Assembly: GCA_021780105.1 (NCBI GenBank)
Contig: JAJXZJ010000023.1
Coordinates: 117,202 to 181,201, forward strand
Source: a bacterium
Lineage (GTDB): Bacteria; Verrucomicrobiota; Verrucomicrobiia; Limisphaerales; J093
DNA length: 64,000 nucleotides
Reading direction: 5' to 3'
In this document: positions 8,742-18,329 of the stretch, piece by piece
Layout: each line of letters opens with the position of its first letter
How positions within the stretch are numbered: position 1 is the first letter of the stretch
Program-made: the position numbers and the translations under genes
Notes under the pieces: generated by a model
The model's database searches: none
Seen by the model: the letters and a program-made list of their open reading frames with translations, nothing else
What the model was told of the DNA's origin: nothing

Positions 8742-11483
8742 ATGTTCACCGCACGTTGCTGGTTGCGCGCCGCCGCTCTCGGCGCGTTCACGCTGCTCGC
8801 CCCGCCGCCGGCCCGCGCGGCGGCTTTGCCCGCGTTCGACTTCACCCAGGCCGCCGACTGCGCCGTGTGGACACCGGACCACGACATCGCCCGCGCCGCG
8901 CCGACCGCCGAGGGATTGCGCGTCGAAATCGCCGGCAACGACCCCTACCTGCACGGCCCGGCGCGCGATTTCCCCGCGAACACGCCGCTCTGGCTGCAGC
9001 TCAAGCTCAACTCGGAGCAAGGCGGCATGGCGCAGGTGTTCTATTTCCGCGACCAGGCAACCGAGGAAAAGTCCGTGCGGTTCGACGTGCCCGCCGGGCG
9101 CTGGTTCGAGGCGAAGGTGCGCCTGCCGGCGCTCGGTCCCGGCTGGCGTCTGCGGATTGACCCGCCGGGCGATCACGGAACCTGCGTCCTCGCCGCGCTG
9201 AGTTTTGCCGAGCGCGTGCAGCCGGCGGCGCCCGCGTGGCTGAAGCCCGATTTGCCGGAACCTGGCGCCGATGCGGCAACGCTGGAGTCCGGCGACTTGA
9301 AGTTGATTCACGGCCGGCACGGCGTGGGCGATTTCGAAATCCAGGTCGCTGGCCGGCTCATGGCCTGCGGCAACCGCCGGGCGATGATTGGTTATCTCGT
9401 CGGCGACGAAGCGCGCTGGCTGCCGTTCGGCAACGGCGCCGGCAGCCAGGTGCGCGTGGATTACCAGCCGCTCACGCGGGTCGCCGACGCGATGCTCGGC
9501 GGGACGATCCGCGTCCACGCCACGACCACCGATCCGGACGGTGCGCACTGGGAAATCGAACAGGTATTCTCGCTCAGCAGCGCCGGCACGCTGGCGGTGT
9601 CCACGCGGGTTTCCGCCGATCGCGACCGCGACGTGCTCTATTTGCCAATGTTCACGCTGCTGCCGGGCCTCGGCAGTTACGGCACAAACAAAACGCAGGC
9701 GCTGTTCCCCGGCGTGGAATACCTGGAAAATGAACCGAGCAGTTCCACCGCCGACCTGAACCCGCCCGCGTCGAACCGCCAGGTGCCGGACACGCTCAAA
9801 ATCACATTCCCGCTGATGGCCGTGGCCGCCGAGGACCGTTACGTCGGGTTTCTTTGGAGCCGCGACCAAGATACGAACCTCTGCGCCGTGTTCGATTCGC
9901 CGGACCGCTTCTTCCACTCCGGCGCGCACGTCATGGGCTTGATTTTCCCCGGCTCCGACGGGCTGAATCGGGACGAAAGCAGCCTGCTGCCCTACGCGCC
10001 CGTGCATGTGCCGGCGGACCATCGCGTGGAGGCAAACGTGTTGATCCTCGGCGGCCGCGGCCAGACCGTGATTCCCGCGGTGCAACAATACGTCCGGCTC
10101 AACGGCCTGCCGGCGTTGCCCGATCCCGGCGTGGCGGAGGAAGATTATTTTGCGCTCGCGGCACACGGCTGGCTCGATTCGAAAATCCGCTTCGGCGACC
10201 ACTACCGCCACGCGTTCTGGCCGGGGGGCTTCCAACCCGCGCCTTCGGCCGACGCGGCGTGGACGATGGACTGGCTGGCGAACAAGGTGAACGACACGAA
10301 TTTGGTGCCGCGCCTTCGCGCCGCGTCGGCGACCGCGCTGGCCCAGGTGCCTTCTACCAGCCTTGACTTTGCCCAGCTCGGTCATGTCCGCTATCCGTTG
10401 CCGGTGCTGGTTTTCGGGCATGTGGCCGAGAATGTTGAAGCCGCACGCGAACACGCCCGCGGTTTGCTGGACGGTTTTGAGCCGGACGGCTCCGTGCTTT
10501 ATCGGCAATCGCCCGGCTCAAAATTGGATTATGCCCGCACCCATTGGTCGCGCGAAGCGAACGGCCTCACGGCGCAACGCGTCGTTACGCTGCTGGAAGA
10601 CGCCGTGTTCGTCGGCGACCGCGAGCTGATCCACACCGCCCTGCGCCACTTGCGGGCGCTGGGCAAGTTCCGCGACACCGTGCCGCGCGGCGCGCAAACC
10701 TGGGAAGTCCCGTTGCACACGCCGGACATTCTGGCGTCCGCCCATTTGGTGCGCGCCTACACGCTCGGCTACGAGCTGACCGGCGACACGAATTTCCTCG
10801 ATCAGGCGCGCTACTGGGCGTGGACCGGCGTGCCGTTTGTCTATCTCAGCGCGCCGACGCCGCAACCGGTGGGGCTTTACGCCACCATCCCCGTCCTCGG
10901 CGCGACGTCGTGGGTGGCGCCGGTCTGGATCGGGCTGCCCGTGCAATGGTGCGGCTTGGTGTATGCCGACGCGCTCCGCTGGTTCGCGCGCGACGACCCG
11001 GCCGGCCCGTGGCAACAAATCGCCGACGGCATCGCCGTGAGCGGCATCCAACAGTCCTGGCCGGCCGGCGACCGCGACCGCCAGGGCCTGCTGCCGGACA
11101 GTTTTCAATTGCGCGTGCAGCAGCGCAACGGCCCGGCGATCAACCCCGCCACGGTTCTCCTTCCCGCCGTGCCAATGTTCGGCGAGCCGCGGCTTTATGA
11201 TTTCCGCGCCTTCCGCCAATGCGGGCTGATGGTTCACGCGCCGGGACCGATCAGTGCGGTGAAGGAAAGCGCCGGCGGTGTCACGTTCACCGTCGCCGGC
11301 TGGCCAACGAAGCCGTATTGGATGCTCGTCAACGGCTTCAGTCACACGCCGGGCGTCACGCTCAACGGCCGCCCGGTGAAACTGGAATCGCCTCAGCAAT
11401 TCCAGCCGGACGCCGGCCGGCTGATCCTCCAGCTCGAAGGCAAGACCACCGTGGAAATCCGTCTCGACGGCGAGACACGCTGA
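8742..11483 (+). CDS. Large secreted protein of unknown function with helical-barrel-like C-terminal half
   Basis: I do not recognise a named family. The 913-residue product begins with a signal peptide (MFTARCWLRA to PPPARA), so it is exported. The first half reads as beta-rich (VRFDVPAGRWFEAKVRLPAL; repeated GTIRVHATTTD-like strands), as in carbohydrate-binding or glycosidase N-terminal domains. The second half is helical and Trp/Tyr-rich, with ALRHLRALGKF, ARYWAWTGVPFVYL and PVWIGLPVQWCGLVYADAL, resembling (alpha/alpha)-barrel polysaccharide enzymes. The last 80 residues return to beta strands (PGVTLNGRPVKLE). A role in polysaccharide breakdown is inferred from this layout and from the neighbouring glycosidases. 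It is convergent with the next gene, with only 15 nt between stops. Confidence 0.6.
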   Translation: MFTARCWLRAAALGAFTLLAPPPARAAALPAFDFTQAADCAVWTPDHDIARAAPTAEGLRVEIAGNDPYLHGPARDFPANTPLWLQLKLNSEQGGMAQVFYFRDQATEEKSVRFDVPAGRWFEAKVRLPALGPGWRLRIDPPGDHGTCVLAALSFAERVQPAAPAWLKPDLPEPGADAATLESGDLKLIHGRHGVGDFEIQVAGRLMACGNRRAMIGYLVGDEARWLPFGNGAGSQVRVDYQPLTRVADAMLGGTIRVHATTTDPDGAHWEIEQVFSLSSAGTLAVSTRVSADRDRDVLYLPMFTLLPGLGSYGTNKTQALFPGVEYLENEPSSSTADLNPPASNRQVPDTLKITFPLMAVAAEDRYVGFLWSRDQDTNLCAVFDSPDRFFHSGAHVMGLIFPGSDGLNRDESSLLPYAPVHVPADHRVEANVLILGGRGQTVIPAVQQYVRLNGLPALPDPGVAEEDYFALAAHGWLDSKIRFGDHYRHAFWPGGFQPAPSADAAWTMDWLANKVNDTNLVPRLRAASATALAQVPSTSLDFAQLGHVRYPLPVLVFGHVAENVEAAREHARGLLDGFEPDGSVLYRQSPGSKLDYARTHWSREANGLTAQRVVTLLEDAVFVGDRELIHTALRHLRALGKFRDTVPRGAQTWEVPLHTPDILASAHLVRAYTLGYELTGDTNFLDQARYWAWTGVPFVYLSAPTPQPVGLYATIPVLGATSWVAPVWIGLPVQWCGLVYADALRWFARDDPAGPWQQIADGIAVSGIQQSWPAGDRDRQGLLPDSFQLRVQQRNGPAINPATVLLPAVPMFGEPRLYDFRAFRQCGLMVHAPGPISAVKESAGGVTFTVAGWPTKPYWMLVNGFSHTPGVTLNGRPVKLESPQQFQPDAGRLILQLEGKTTVEIRLDGETR

Positions 11484-11498
11484 CGGCGGAGTCGGCGG

Positions 11499-13649
11499 TC
11501 AAAACTTCGCGACCAGGTCCCGCGGCCGGGATGTGTTCGTGAAGTTCACCCACAGCAGCTTGTTCGTGGCATCGTAACGAAAATCGCTCTGCGGTTCACC
11601 CGCGAGTGTAACGGACTGCGGCTTCGCGGGCACTCGCAGGAGCACCACGGCCGGTGTGTTGATCACGCCTTCCACGACGCCACGGAATTCCTGACCGCTG
11701 GCCGTGGTGGGCAGGATCTTGCACGCCGAGGCCAGCACCGCCGGCGCGGGAGCGTTCGCCGCGTCGAGGTCCAGCAGCAACCAGCGCGTGCCGGGCGTGA
11801 GCGTCACGCTCTCATGCACGGCCAACCCGGCGTCGAACAGGTTGACGAACCGGCCGCGCAGCGTCTTCGGCTCGCCGGGAACCGATTCGTCCAGCCCCGC
11901 GGCAACCACGAACTTGCCTCGCCGGAGCAGCAGGTAATTGGTTTCTTTCCAGCGCAGGCCGGCGGCCGCGGCAAACGGTTTCACGGCGGCCACGAGCTGT
12001 GCGTCCCCGTCGGCGCTGGCAGCGAGTTTCGCGGGGTTTTCCTTCAGCCAGAGCACACTGCCCCGGCCCACGCGCGCCGGCACGCCGGCGTTGGCGGCCT
12101 TTAATCCGAGTTGCTCGAAAAGATGTTCGCGCGGCGTGGCGTAGTGACGGCCGGCTTCGTTCCACCATTCGCGCACGGCGTTGGCCGGGTCCGTGTCATC
12201 GTCGCAAACCACCAGCGCGCCGCCGCGTTTCACCCATTCCGCCAGCGCAACGTGAACCTCCGGGCTGAGCGGCTTCATGCCTTGGTAGGTCAGCAGCAGC
12301 AGACGGAACGGATCGAGGTAGCCGGGAATCGTTGTGTTCTCGAGTTGCACCGGTGTCACCGGCAGGCCGCGTTTGAGCAACGGCAGCGCCAGGCCGTAAA
12401 CCTGGCTCAGGTGCGGGTCGCTCGCCGCCGGCCCGCCGCGCTCGAACATCAAGGAATCGCTCACCAGCACGCCGAGGCCGGCGGTGCCGCTGTCCCAGAC
12501 CACGGGCGTCTGCTTCATGTCGTCGAGCGCATTGAAGGCGACTTGCAATTCGGTGGCGTAGGCCGGCGGAATCGGCTCGCGCTCGGCCGGCTTGTCTTTC
12601 TTGGGATAACGGCCGCCGAAGACCCGTTCCGGCCACGGCGCCACCTCGAACTGCCACACCTCCGGCTGAAACAGCGAGGCCGTCAGCGTGGACTCCCAGT
12701 TCGCGCGGTAGTCGGTCCAGGTGTGGTCGGGGTTGTCCTCGATCGGGTCGTTCAAATACCAGACCGTGCGGCCGGTGGAGCGGACCAGGTTCTGCATGAC
12801 GCCGTATTCGAGGAACGCGGTTTCAAACGTGCGCTCCTTGAGCTGGCCGCGATAAAGGTTCGGCGTGCGCGAGGTGCCGGTCCAGACCTGCGCGATGTAG
12901 CCGTCGCAGCCGTTCAACCGCGCCAGCGACGACTCCGGGCTGACGATGCGCCAGTGGGCGTAGTTCAACAGACTGTGCGTCGGCACGTAGCAGCGCACAT
13001 GGCGGCCGGTGCGGTGGTTGTAAGCCTGCACGTAGTCAAACACCTGCTGCAACGCGCGCCGGTAGAGGAAATACTTGAGCTTCGAGGCCCGCCACTGGGC
13101 GTCCGCCGAGGCGTCCGGCGCCTGCCAGTCCTCGCCATAGAACTTCCGCCACTCGCGCTTGAAGCCCTCGGAATAGCCGCTGCGCACCCAGAATTCCGGT
13201 TCCTCGAGGTGGATCGCCTCCGTGCCGGCGTCGAGCGCGCGCTGGACGCCCACACAAAGAAATTTCCCGTAGTTCTCGCCGGGACACATGTAATACACGT
13301 CGCCGCCGTGGCTGACCTTGTGTCCGTTGCGCTCGGTCTGCGCCTCGTCCTCGTGATTGGTGCCGTCGAAGCGGCCGTAGAGGTAGTCCTGATAATTTCC
13401 CCAGGAAACGCCGGTCATCACGTGGATGCGATATCCACGGTCGCGCCACGAGGCGATGCGTTTGGGCAGCCCCGGATCAATGCCGTAAACGATGGCCACG
13501 TCCGAGCGCAAATCCGCCTTGTCGCTGTAAGCGCCGCCGGTTTGAAAGCAGGTGCGTTCGAGCGACTGGTTGGTATCGAGCGGAAACGGCTGGGCCGACA
13601 TCGAAACGGCGGCCACCAGCGGAACGAAGAACAACAATGCAGCACGCAT
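11499..13649 (-). CDS. Secreted glycosidase-like protein, TIM-barrel plus Rossmann-like domain
   Basis: The 716-residue protein starts with a clear signal peptide (MRAALLFFVPLVAAVSMSAQ), which decides the start at 13649 over an upstream frame extension. Residues about 60-340 look like a TIM barrel, with the acidic strand end EAIHLEEPEFWVRSGY near residue 160 and YLNDPIEDNPDHTWTDY near 310. Residues about 400-530 resemble the Rossmann-like glutamine-amidotransferase-type domain of GH42-like proteins (FRLLLLTYQGMKPLS, WVKRGGALVVCDDDTDP). A small beta domain closes the protein. This is the architecture of GH42-type galactosidases, but no catalytic assignment is secure. Exported location and carbohydrate context are the main clues. 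Confidence 0.55.
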   Translation of the reverse strand: MRAALLFFVPLVAAVSMSAQPFPLDTNQSLERTCFQTGGAYSDKADLRSDVAIVYGIDPGLPKRIASWRDRGYRIHVMTGVSWGNYQDYLYGRFDGTNHEDEAQTERNGHKVSHGGDVYYMCPGENYGKFLCVGVQRALDAGTEAIHLEEPEFWVRSGYSEGFKREWRKFYGEDWQAPDASADAQWRASKLKYFLYRRALQQVFDYVQAYNHRTGRHVRCYVPTHSLLNYAHWRIVSPESSLARLNGCDGYIAQVWTGTSRTPNLYRGQLKERTFETAFLEYGVMQNLVRSTGRTVWYLNDPIEDNPDHTWTDYRANWESTLTASLFQPEVWQFEVAPWPERVFGGRYPKKDKPAEREPIPPAYATELQVAFNALDDMKQTPVVWDSGTAGLGVLVSDSLMFERGGPAASDPHLSQVYGLALPLLKRGLPVTPVQLENTTIPGYLDPFRLLLLTYQGMKPLSPEVHVALAEWVKRGGALVVCDDDTDPANAVREWWNEAGRHYATPREHLFEQLGLKAANAGVPARVGRGSVLWLKENPAKLAASADGDAQLVAAVKPFAAAAGLRWKETNYLLLRRGKFVVAAGLDESVPGEPKTLRGRFVNLFDAGLAVHESVTLTPGTRWLLLDLDAANAPAPAVLASACKILPTTASGQEFRGVVEGVINTPAVVLLRVPAKPQSVTLAGEPQSDFRYDATNKLLWVNFTNTSRPRDLVAKF

Positions 13650-13793
13650 GACGCCGCCAGTCTGACGGCAGGGGACGAAACGTTCAACCTTGGCGTGTCG
13701 TTGGCTGCAATTTTTCACGCCGGGAGCGTCACAGAACGCCGCGTGGACGCCGTTGAACGGAGCCGGAAATCCACCCGCGTTCTTATCGCGTGG

Positions 13794-14087
13794 TCATCGC
13801 GGAAGCAGCCAGCCAATGAGGATGGCCAGAATCATGAACAGCAGAAACCCGCCGAGGGCGGCACGCCGCACGCGGCTCCCCCTCCCCGGCCGCAGCGCTT
13901 TCCGCCAGAAATCGCCCTCGGCGAACACGCTCTCGAACGGCGCCGTCGCCGCGTAAGCCGTCAACGGCGTGCCGCAGCGCCGGCAAAAGTGGGTTCCCGG
14001 CGGATTGGGCTGGAGGCACGAAATGCAGAGCTCCTGCTCGCCGGCGGCATCCTCGCGAGGCGATGATGGTGTGCCGAGGGTTTCCAT
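13794..14087 (-). CDS. Small zinc-ribbon membrane protein
   Basis: The 97-residue product has a zinc-ribbon motif, CISC near residue 22 and CRRC near residue 36, followed by a linker, a basic stretch and a single membrane segment at the C-terminus (GGFLLFMILAILIGWLL, about 78-95). The ribbon would face the cytoplasm. Function is unknown; such proteins are common in this phylum. It is divergent from topB, with 296 bases between the two starts in which no promoter was recognised. Confidence 0.65.
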   Translation of the reverse strand: METLGTPSSPREDAAGEQELCISCLQPNPPGTHFCRRCGTPLTAYAATAPFESVFAEGDFWRKALRPGRGSRVRRAALGGFLLFMILAILIGWLLPR

Positions 14088-14383
14088 GATGACCAGACTT
14101 CCCGTCGCTCCAGACCGACCGCGCCCGCACGCCTGGTGCCGCGGAGGCAGCCTGGAACGGCTTCATTTGCTTGTGATGCAACGCGCTTCCGCGCGGACGT
14201 CAAGCGGTTTGTTGTCCGCCGGGCAACGCAAGACACGGCGACCGCCCTTGGCGCCAGCGGCACTGGCGGCGACCGACCGCACCCGGCATTTTGCCAACGA
14301 TTTTTCTCGACTTTGTACCGGCGCGTGGCAAAGGACTGGGCCGCATTGATCGGAACAGCGGTCAGTAGGCCGAGAACGGGATC

Positions 14384-17227
14384 ATGGGAAAAACACTCAT
14401 CATCGCGGAGAAGCCGTCGGTCGCCAGCGACATTGCCAGGGCACTCGGCGGCTTCACCAAACACGACGATTACTTCGAGGGCGATCACTACGTGCTCTCG
14501 TCGGCAATCGGGCATTTGCTCGAAATTTGTCCGCCGGAAGGCTTCGAGGCTGCGCGCGGCAAGTGGACGTTCACGCACCTACCGGTCATCCCGCCGGAGT
14601 TCGCGTTGCGCCCCATCGAGAAGTCCGAGTCGCGGCTCCGCCTCCTGGAAAAACTCATCAAGCGCAAGGACGTGGACGGCCTCATCAACGCCTGCGACGC
14701 CGGCCGCGAAGGCGAACTCATTTTCCGCCACATCGTCCGGCACGCGAAGGCCGCCCAGCCCGTCCAACGCCTGTGGCTGCAATCCATGACGCCGGCGGCG
14801 ATCCGCGAGGGTTTTGCGCGGTTGCGGAGCGACCCGGAAATGCGCCCGCTCGCCGACGCCGCCGTCTGCCGCAGCGAGGCGGACTGGCTCGTGGGCATCA
14901 ACGGCACGCGGGCGATGACCGCCTTCAACTCGAAGACCGGCGGGTTTCACAAGACCACCGTCGGCCGCGTGCAGACGCCGACGCTGGCGATCGTGGTGGA
15001 ACGCGAGCAACGCATCCGCAACTTTGTGCCGCGGCATTACTGGGAGGTTCACGGCACGTTTGACGCCGCAGCCGGGCCGTATCCGGGCCGCTGGTTCGAC
15101 GAACAGTTCACCAAGGACAAGGCGCCCGCCAACGGCGAAAAGGACGAGTTGCGGCCGGAACGGATTTGGGACGCGGCAAAGGCCGAGGCCATTCGCGCCA
15201 AGTGCCTCGGCAAGCCGGGCGTCGTCACCGAGGAAAGCAAGCCAACGACCCAGATCGCGCCGATGCTCTATGATCTGACGAGCCTGCAGCGCGAGGCCAA
15301 CGGCCGGTTCGGCTTCTCGGCGTCCACGACGTTGAAGCTGGCGCAGGCGCTTTACGAGCGGCACAAGGCGCTGACGTATCCGCGCACCGACGCCCGCGCG
15401 CTGCCGGAGGATTATCCCGGCACGGTCAAGACGACGCTCGAGGCCCTGGCGCAAACGCCTTACGCCGCCTTTGCCGGACAGATCCTCCAGCAGGACTGGG
15501 TGCGCCCGAACAAGCGCATCTTCAACAACGCGAAAATTTCCGACCACTTCGCCATCATCCCGACCCCGCAGCCGCCGAAAAATCTCACCGACGCGGAACA
15601 AAAACTCTACGACATGGTGACGAGGCGGTTTCTCGCCGTGTTTTACCCGGCGGCGGAATTTCTCGTCACCACGCGCATCACGCGGGTCGAGAGCGAACCG
15701 TTCAAAAGCGAAGGCAAGGTGATGGTCAACGCCGGCTGGCTGGCGGTTTACGGCAAGGAGGCGCAGACCGAGGACGCGCCGGGCCTGGTGCCGGTGGCCG
15801 CGGGCGAGCGCGTTCACACCAGCGAGGTGCGCGTGGAAGCCTGCCAGACCAAGCCGCCGCCGCGCTTCACGGAGGCGACGTTGCTCTCCGCGATGGAAGG
15901 CGCCGGCAAGCTGGTGAACGACGAGGAACTGCGCGAAGCGATGGCCGAGAAAGGCCTCGGCACGCCGGCCACGCGCGCCGCGATCATTGAGGGGCTGATC
16001 TACGAGCAATACATGAACCGGCTCGGCCGCGAGCTGCAACCCACGGCGAAGGCGTTTTCGCTCATCGCCCTGCTGCAGGGGCTGGGCATTCCCGAGTTGA
16101 GCAAGCCGGAACTGACCGGCGACTGGGAGTTCAAACTGCGGCAGATTGAGCGCGGCCAGTTGCAGCGCCCGGCCTTCATGGCGGAAATCGCCGAGATGAC
16201 GCGGCACCTCGTCGGCCGCGCCAAGGACCACGAACACGACACGATCCCCGGCGACTTCGGCGAATTGAAAACGCCCTGTCCCAAATGCGGCGGCGTGATC
16301 AAGGAAACCTACAAAAAATTCCAGTGCGCGAGGGAAGGCTGCGATTTCGCGCTCTGGAAGATCGTCGCCGGCCGGCAGTTCGAGCCGGCGGAAATCGAGA
16401 CGCTGCTGACCCAAAAAATCGTCGGCCCGCTGGCCGGCTTTCGCAGCAAGCTGGGCCGCCCGTTCTCGGCGGTCATCCGGTTCACGCCCGAGTTCAAGGC
16501 AGAGTTTGATTTCGGCCAGAACGGCAAGGAGCAGCCCAATGGCGAGGCCGCACCGGCACCGGATTTCTCCGCGCAGGAGCCGCTCGGCAAGTGCCCGAAA
16601 TGCGGTGGCCGCGTGTTTGAGGACACGGCCATGTATGTCTGCGAACACGCCGTCGGCCCGGCGAAGACATGCGCCTTCCGCTCCGGCAAGCTCATCCTCC
16701 AGCAGGCGGTGGACCGCGCGCAGTTCACCAAGCTGCTCGCCACCGGTCGCACCGATTTGTTCACCCATTTCGTGTCACGCAAGGGCCGGCCGTTCAAGGC
16801 GTTCCTGGTCGTGGACAAGGACGGCAAGGTCGGTTTCGAGTTTGAAAGGCGCGAAGCCCGCGCCACATCCGCCGGCGAAAAGGAAGCCAAACCCAGGCAG
16901 TCCGCGACGCCGGTGGACTTCACCGGCATGGAGCCGATCGGCCCCTGCCCGCTCTGCGGCGGCCGGGTTTTTGAAACGGCCACCAACTACCTGTGCGAGC
17001 GGACGCAGGCCGCAAGCCGACGCTGCAAGTTCAAGGCCAGCAAGGTCATCCTCCAGCGGCCGATCACGCCCGCTGAAATTGTGAAATTATTGAGCCAGCG
17101 CCGCACGGACCTGCTGACGAAATTCACCTCGAACAAAACCGGCCGCGCGTTCAGCGCCTACCTCGTCCTGGGCGACGACGGCAAGGTGGGCTTCGAGTTC
17201 CCGCCGCGCGAGGAACCGGCGGCTTGA
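14384..17227 (+). CDS. topB: DNA topoisomerase III with extended zinc-ribbon C-terminus
   Basis: This is a type IA topoisomerase, which relaxes or decatenates DNA by passing one strand through a transient break. The TOPRIM domain is intact: Glu9 in LIIAEKPSVA and DAGREGE (Asp105, Glu109, Glu111). The catalytic tyrosine is Tyr332 in LTYPRTDAR. MGKTLIIAEKPSVAS and the missing insert typical of TopA place it with TopB. At 947 residues it is about 300 longer than E. coli TopB. The extra tail has three repeats: a CPKCGG ribbon near 631, another near 737 and CPLCGG near 855, each followed by a conserved unit ending in KVGFEF or similar (Toprim_Crpt-like C-terminal repeat). The recombinase gene starts 46 nt downstream on the same strand. 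Confidence 0.93.
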   Translation: MGKTLIIAEKPSVASDIARALGGFTKHDDYFEGDHYVLSSAIGHLLEICPPEGFEAARGKWTFTHLPVIPPEFALRPIEKSESRLRLLEKLIKRKDVDGLINACDAGREGELIFRHIVRHAKAAQPVQRLWLQSMTPAAIREGFARLRSDPEMRPLADAAVCRSEADWLVGINGTRAMTAFNSKTGGFHKTTVGRVQTPTLAIVVEREQRIRNFVPRHYWEVHGTFDAAAGPYPGRWFDEQFTKDKAPANGEKDELRPERIWDAAKAEAIRAKCLGKPGVVTEESKPTTQIAPMLYDLTSLQREANGRFGFSASTTLKLAQALYERHKALTYPRTDARALPEDYPGTVKTTLEALAQTPYAAFAGQILQQDWVRPNKRIFNNAKISDHFAIIPTPQPPKNLTDAEQKLYDMVTRRFLAVFYPAAEFLVTTRITRVESEPFKSEGKVMVNAGWLAVYGKEAQTEDAPGLVPVAAGERVHTSEVRVEACQTKPPPRFTEATLLSAMEGAGKLVNDEELREAMAEKGLGTPATRAAIIEGLIYEQYMNRLGRELQPTAKAFSLIALLQGLGIPELSKPELTGDWEFKLRQIERGQLQRPAFMAEIAEMTRHLVGRAKDHEHDTIPGDFGELKTPCPKCGGVIKETYKKFQCAREGCDFALWKIVAGRQFEPAEIETLLTQKIVGPLAGFRSKLGRPFSAVIRFTPEFKAEFDFGQNGKEQPNGEAAPAPDFSAQEPLGKCPKCGGRVFEDTAMYVCEHAVGPAKTCAFRSGKLILQQAVDRAQFTKLLATGRTDLFTHFVSRKGRPFKAFLVVDKDGKVGFEFERREARATSAGEKEAKPRQSATPVDFTGMEPIGPCPLCGGRVFETATNYLCERTQAASRRCKFKASKVILQRPITPAEIVKLLSQRRTDLLTKFTSNKTGRAFSAYLVLGDDGKVGFEFPPREEPAA

Positions 17228-17238
17228 GCGGCGGCGCC

Positions 17239-17267
17239 TTGGTTTTTTGACGGTGCCGGCCTAAGCT
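17239..17267 (+). promoter_or_regulatory. Putative leaderless promoter of the Xer-type recombinase gene
   Basis: TTGGTT at 17239-17244, 17 nt, then TAAGCT at 17262-17267. Only 6 nt separate the -10 from the GTG start at 17274, so transcription would begin at or beside the start codon. The same spacing recurs at other genes in the window. The -35 is weak. Confidence 0.4.
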
Positions 17268-17273
17268 CCCACC

Positions 17274-18284
17274 GTGTCTGCTTCGTCGTTCATGGCACCG
17301 GCGCCCGCCGACGCACAGGTCCACGCCTTCCTGACGCACCTCGCGACGGATCGCGGCGCCTCGGTTTACACGCAGCGGAATTATCGCGCGGCGCTCGCCG
17401 ACTTTGCCCGCTGGCACCAGCAGGACCGCGACCAGCCGCCGGCGTGGGACGCGCTGCAACGCGACGATTTCCGCGCCTACCTTCGTTGCCTCGGCCGCGG
17501 CAAACTTGGCCGCGCGGCCGTCCAGCTTCGCTTCAGCGCGCTGCGGTCGTTCTACAAATTCCTGGTCCGGCGCGGCGTCATGGCGGCAATGCCGATTCGC
17601 AACCTCGCGCTGCCGAAACTGGGAAAGCGTCTGCCTCAGTTCCTGACCGCCGCGCAAATGACCGCCCTGCTCGCCGCGCCGCGGAAGGAATACGAGTCGC
17701 TCCGCGACCACGCCGAAACGCCACCAGACGAAACCGGGTTCCTGCGCGACGCCGCGATGCTGGAAACGCTGTATTCCTGCGGCCTGCGCGTGAGCGAACT
17801 TTGCGGCCTGACGGCCGACGATCTCGATTGGGACGAGCAACTCGTCCGCGTTCGCGGCAAGGGCAAGAAGGAACGGCAGTCGCCCATCGGCGCGCCGGCG
17901 TTGGAAGCCGTCCGGCTTTACTGGCGCAAACTGGCATCGGCGCCCGTCGGCTCGCAACCGGTTTTCCGCGCGCAGCCGGACCGGCCGGAGCCGGTGTATC
18001 CGCGGCTGGTGCAGGCACGGCTGAAACGGTATCTCGCGGCCGCCGGCCTTGATCCGCGCCTCACGCCGCACAAGCTCCGGCACAGCTACGCCACGCATCT
18101 GCTCGACGCCGGCGCGGACCTGCGGAGCGTGCAGGAATTGCTCGGCCACGCGCACCTCGCGACGACGCAGGTTTACACCCACCTGACGACGGAGCGGCTG
18201 AAGCGCGCCTACGACCAGGCGCATCCGCGGGCGGTGATCCCCGGCCGGGACCGGCGCGGCGGCGACACTGACGCCGGCCAATAA
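17274..18284 (+). CDS. Tyrosine recombinase, XerC/XerD family
   Basis: The 336-residue protein has the two-domain form of Xer recombinases, which resolve chromosome dimers at dif sites before division. The N-terminal SAM-like core-binding domain (about 12-105) is followed by the catalytic domain with all active residues in order: Arg172 (GLRVSEL), Lys196 (GKGKKER), His266 and Arg269 (PHKLRHSYATHL), His292 (LLGHAHLATTQ) and nucleophile Tyr301. The GTG at 17274 is supported by the promoter placed 6 nt upstream; the ATG at residue 7 is an alternative. A short insert near 140-155 (YESLRDHAETPPDE) is unusual. No phage or integron genes flank it, so a housekeeping role is more likely than integration. 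Confidence 0.88.
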   Translation: MSASSFMAPAPADAQVHAFLTHLATDRGASVYTQRNYRAALADFARWHQQDRDQPPAWDALQRDDFRAYLRCLGRGKLGRAAVQLRFSALRSFYKFLVRRGVMAAMPIRNLALPKLGKRLPQFLTAAQMTALLAAPRKEYESLRDHAETPPDETGFLRDAAMLETLYSCGLRVSELCGLTADDLDWDEQLVRVRGKGKKERQSPIGAPALEAVRLYWRKLASAPVGSQPVFRAQPDRPEPVYPRLVQARLKRYLAAAGLDPRLTPHKLRHSYATHLLDAGADLRSVQELLGHAHLATTQVYTHLTTERLKRAYDQAHPRAVIPGRDRRGGDTDAGQ

Positions 18285-18309
18285 AAAAGGCTGCCGTCGC
18301 CGGCAGCCT
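18283..18309 (-). terminator. Rho-independent terminator of the sugar-isomerase-fold gene
   Basis: AGGCTGCCG (18288-18296) and CGGCAGCCT (18301-18309) form a perfect 9-bp stem with a TCGC loop. On the minus strand a run of T (complement of 18283-18288) follows. It ends the gene at 18330-19214, and its A-rich side overlaps the stop codon of the convergent recombinase gene. Confidence 0.85.
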
Positions 18310-18329
18310 GGGAGGGTTTCGAGCGCGAC

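Noticed and set aside
14579..16768. Open minus-strand frame of 729 codons inside topB
   Set aside because: The topB product carries complete catalytic motifs; the antisense translation is Arg/Gly/Leu-rich without recognisable domains.
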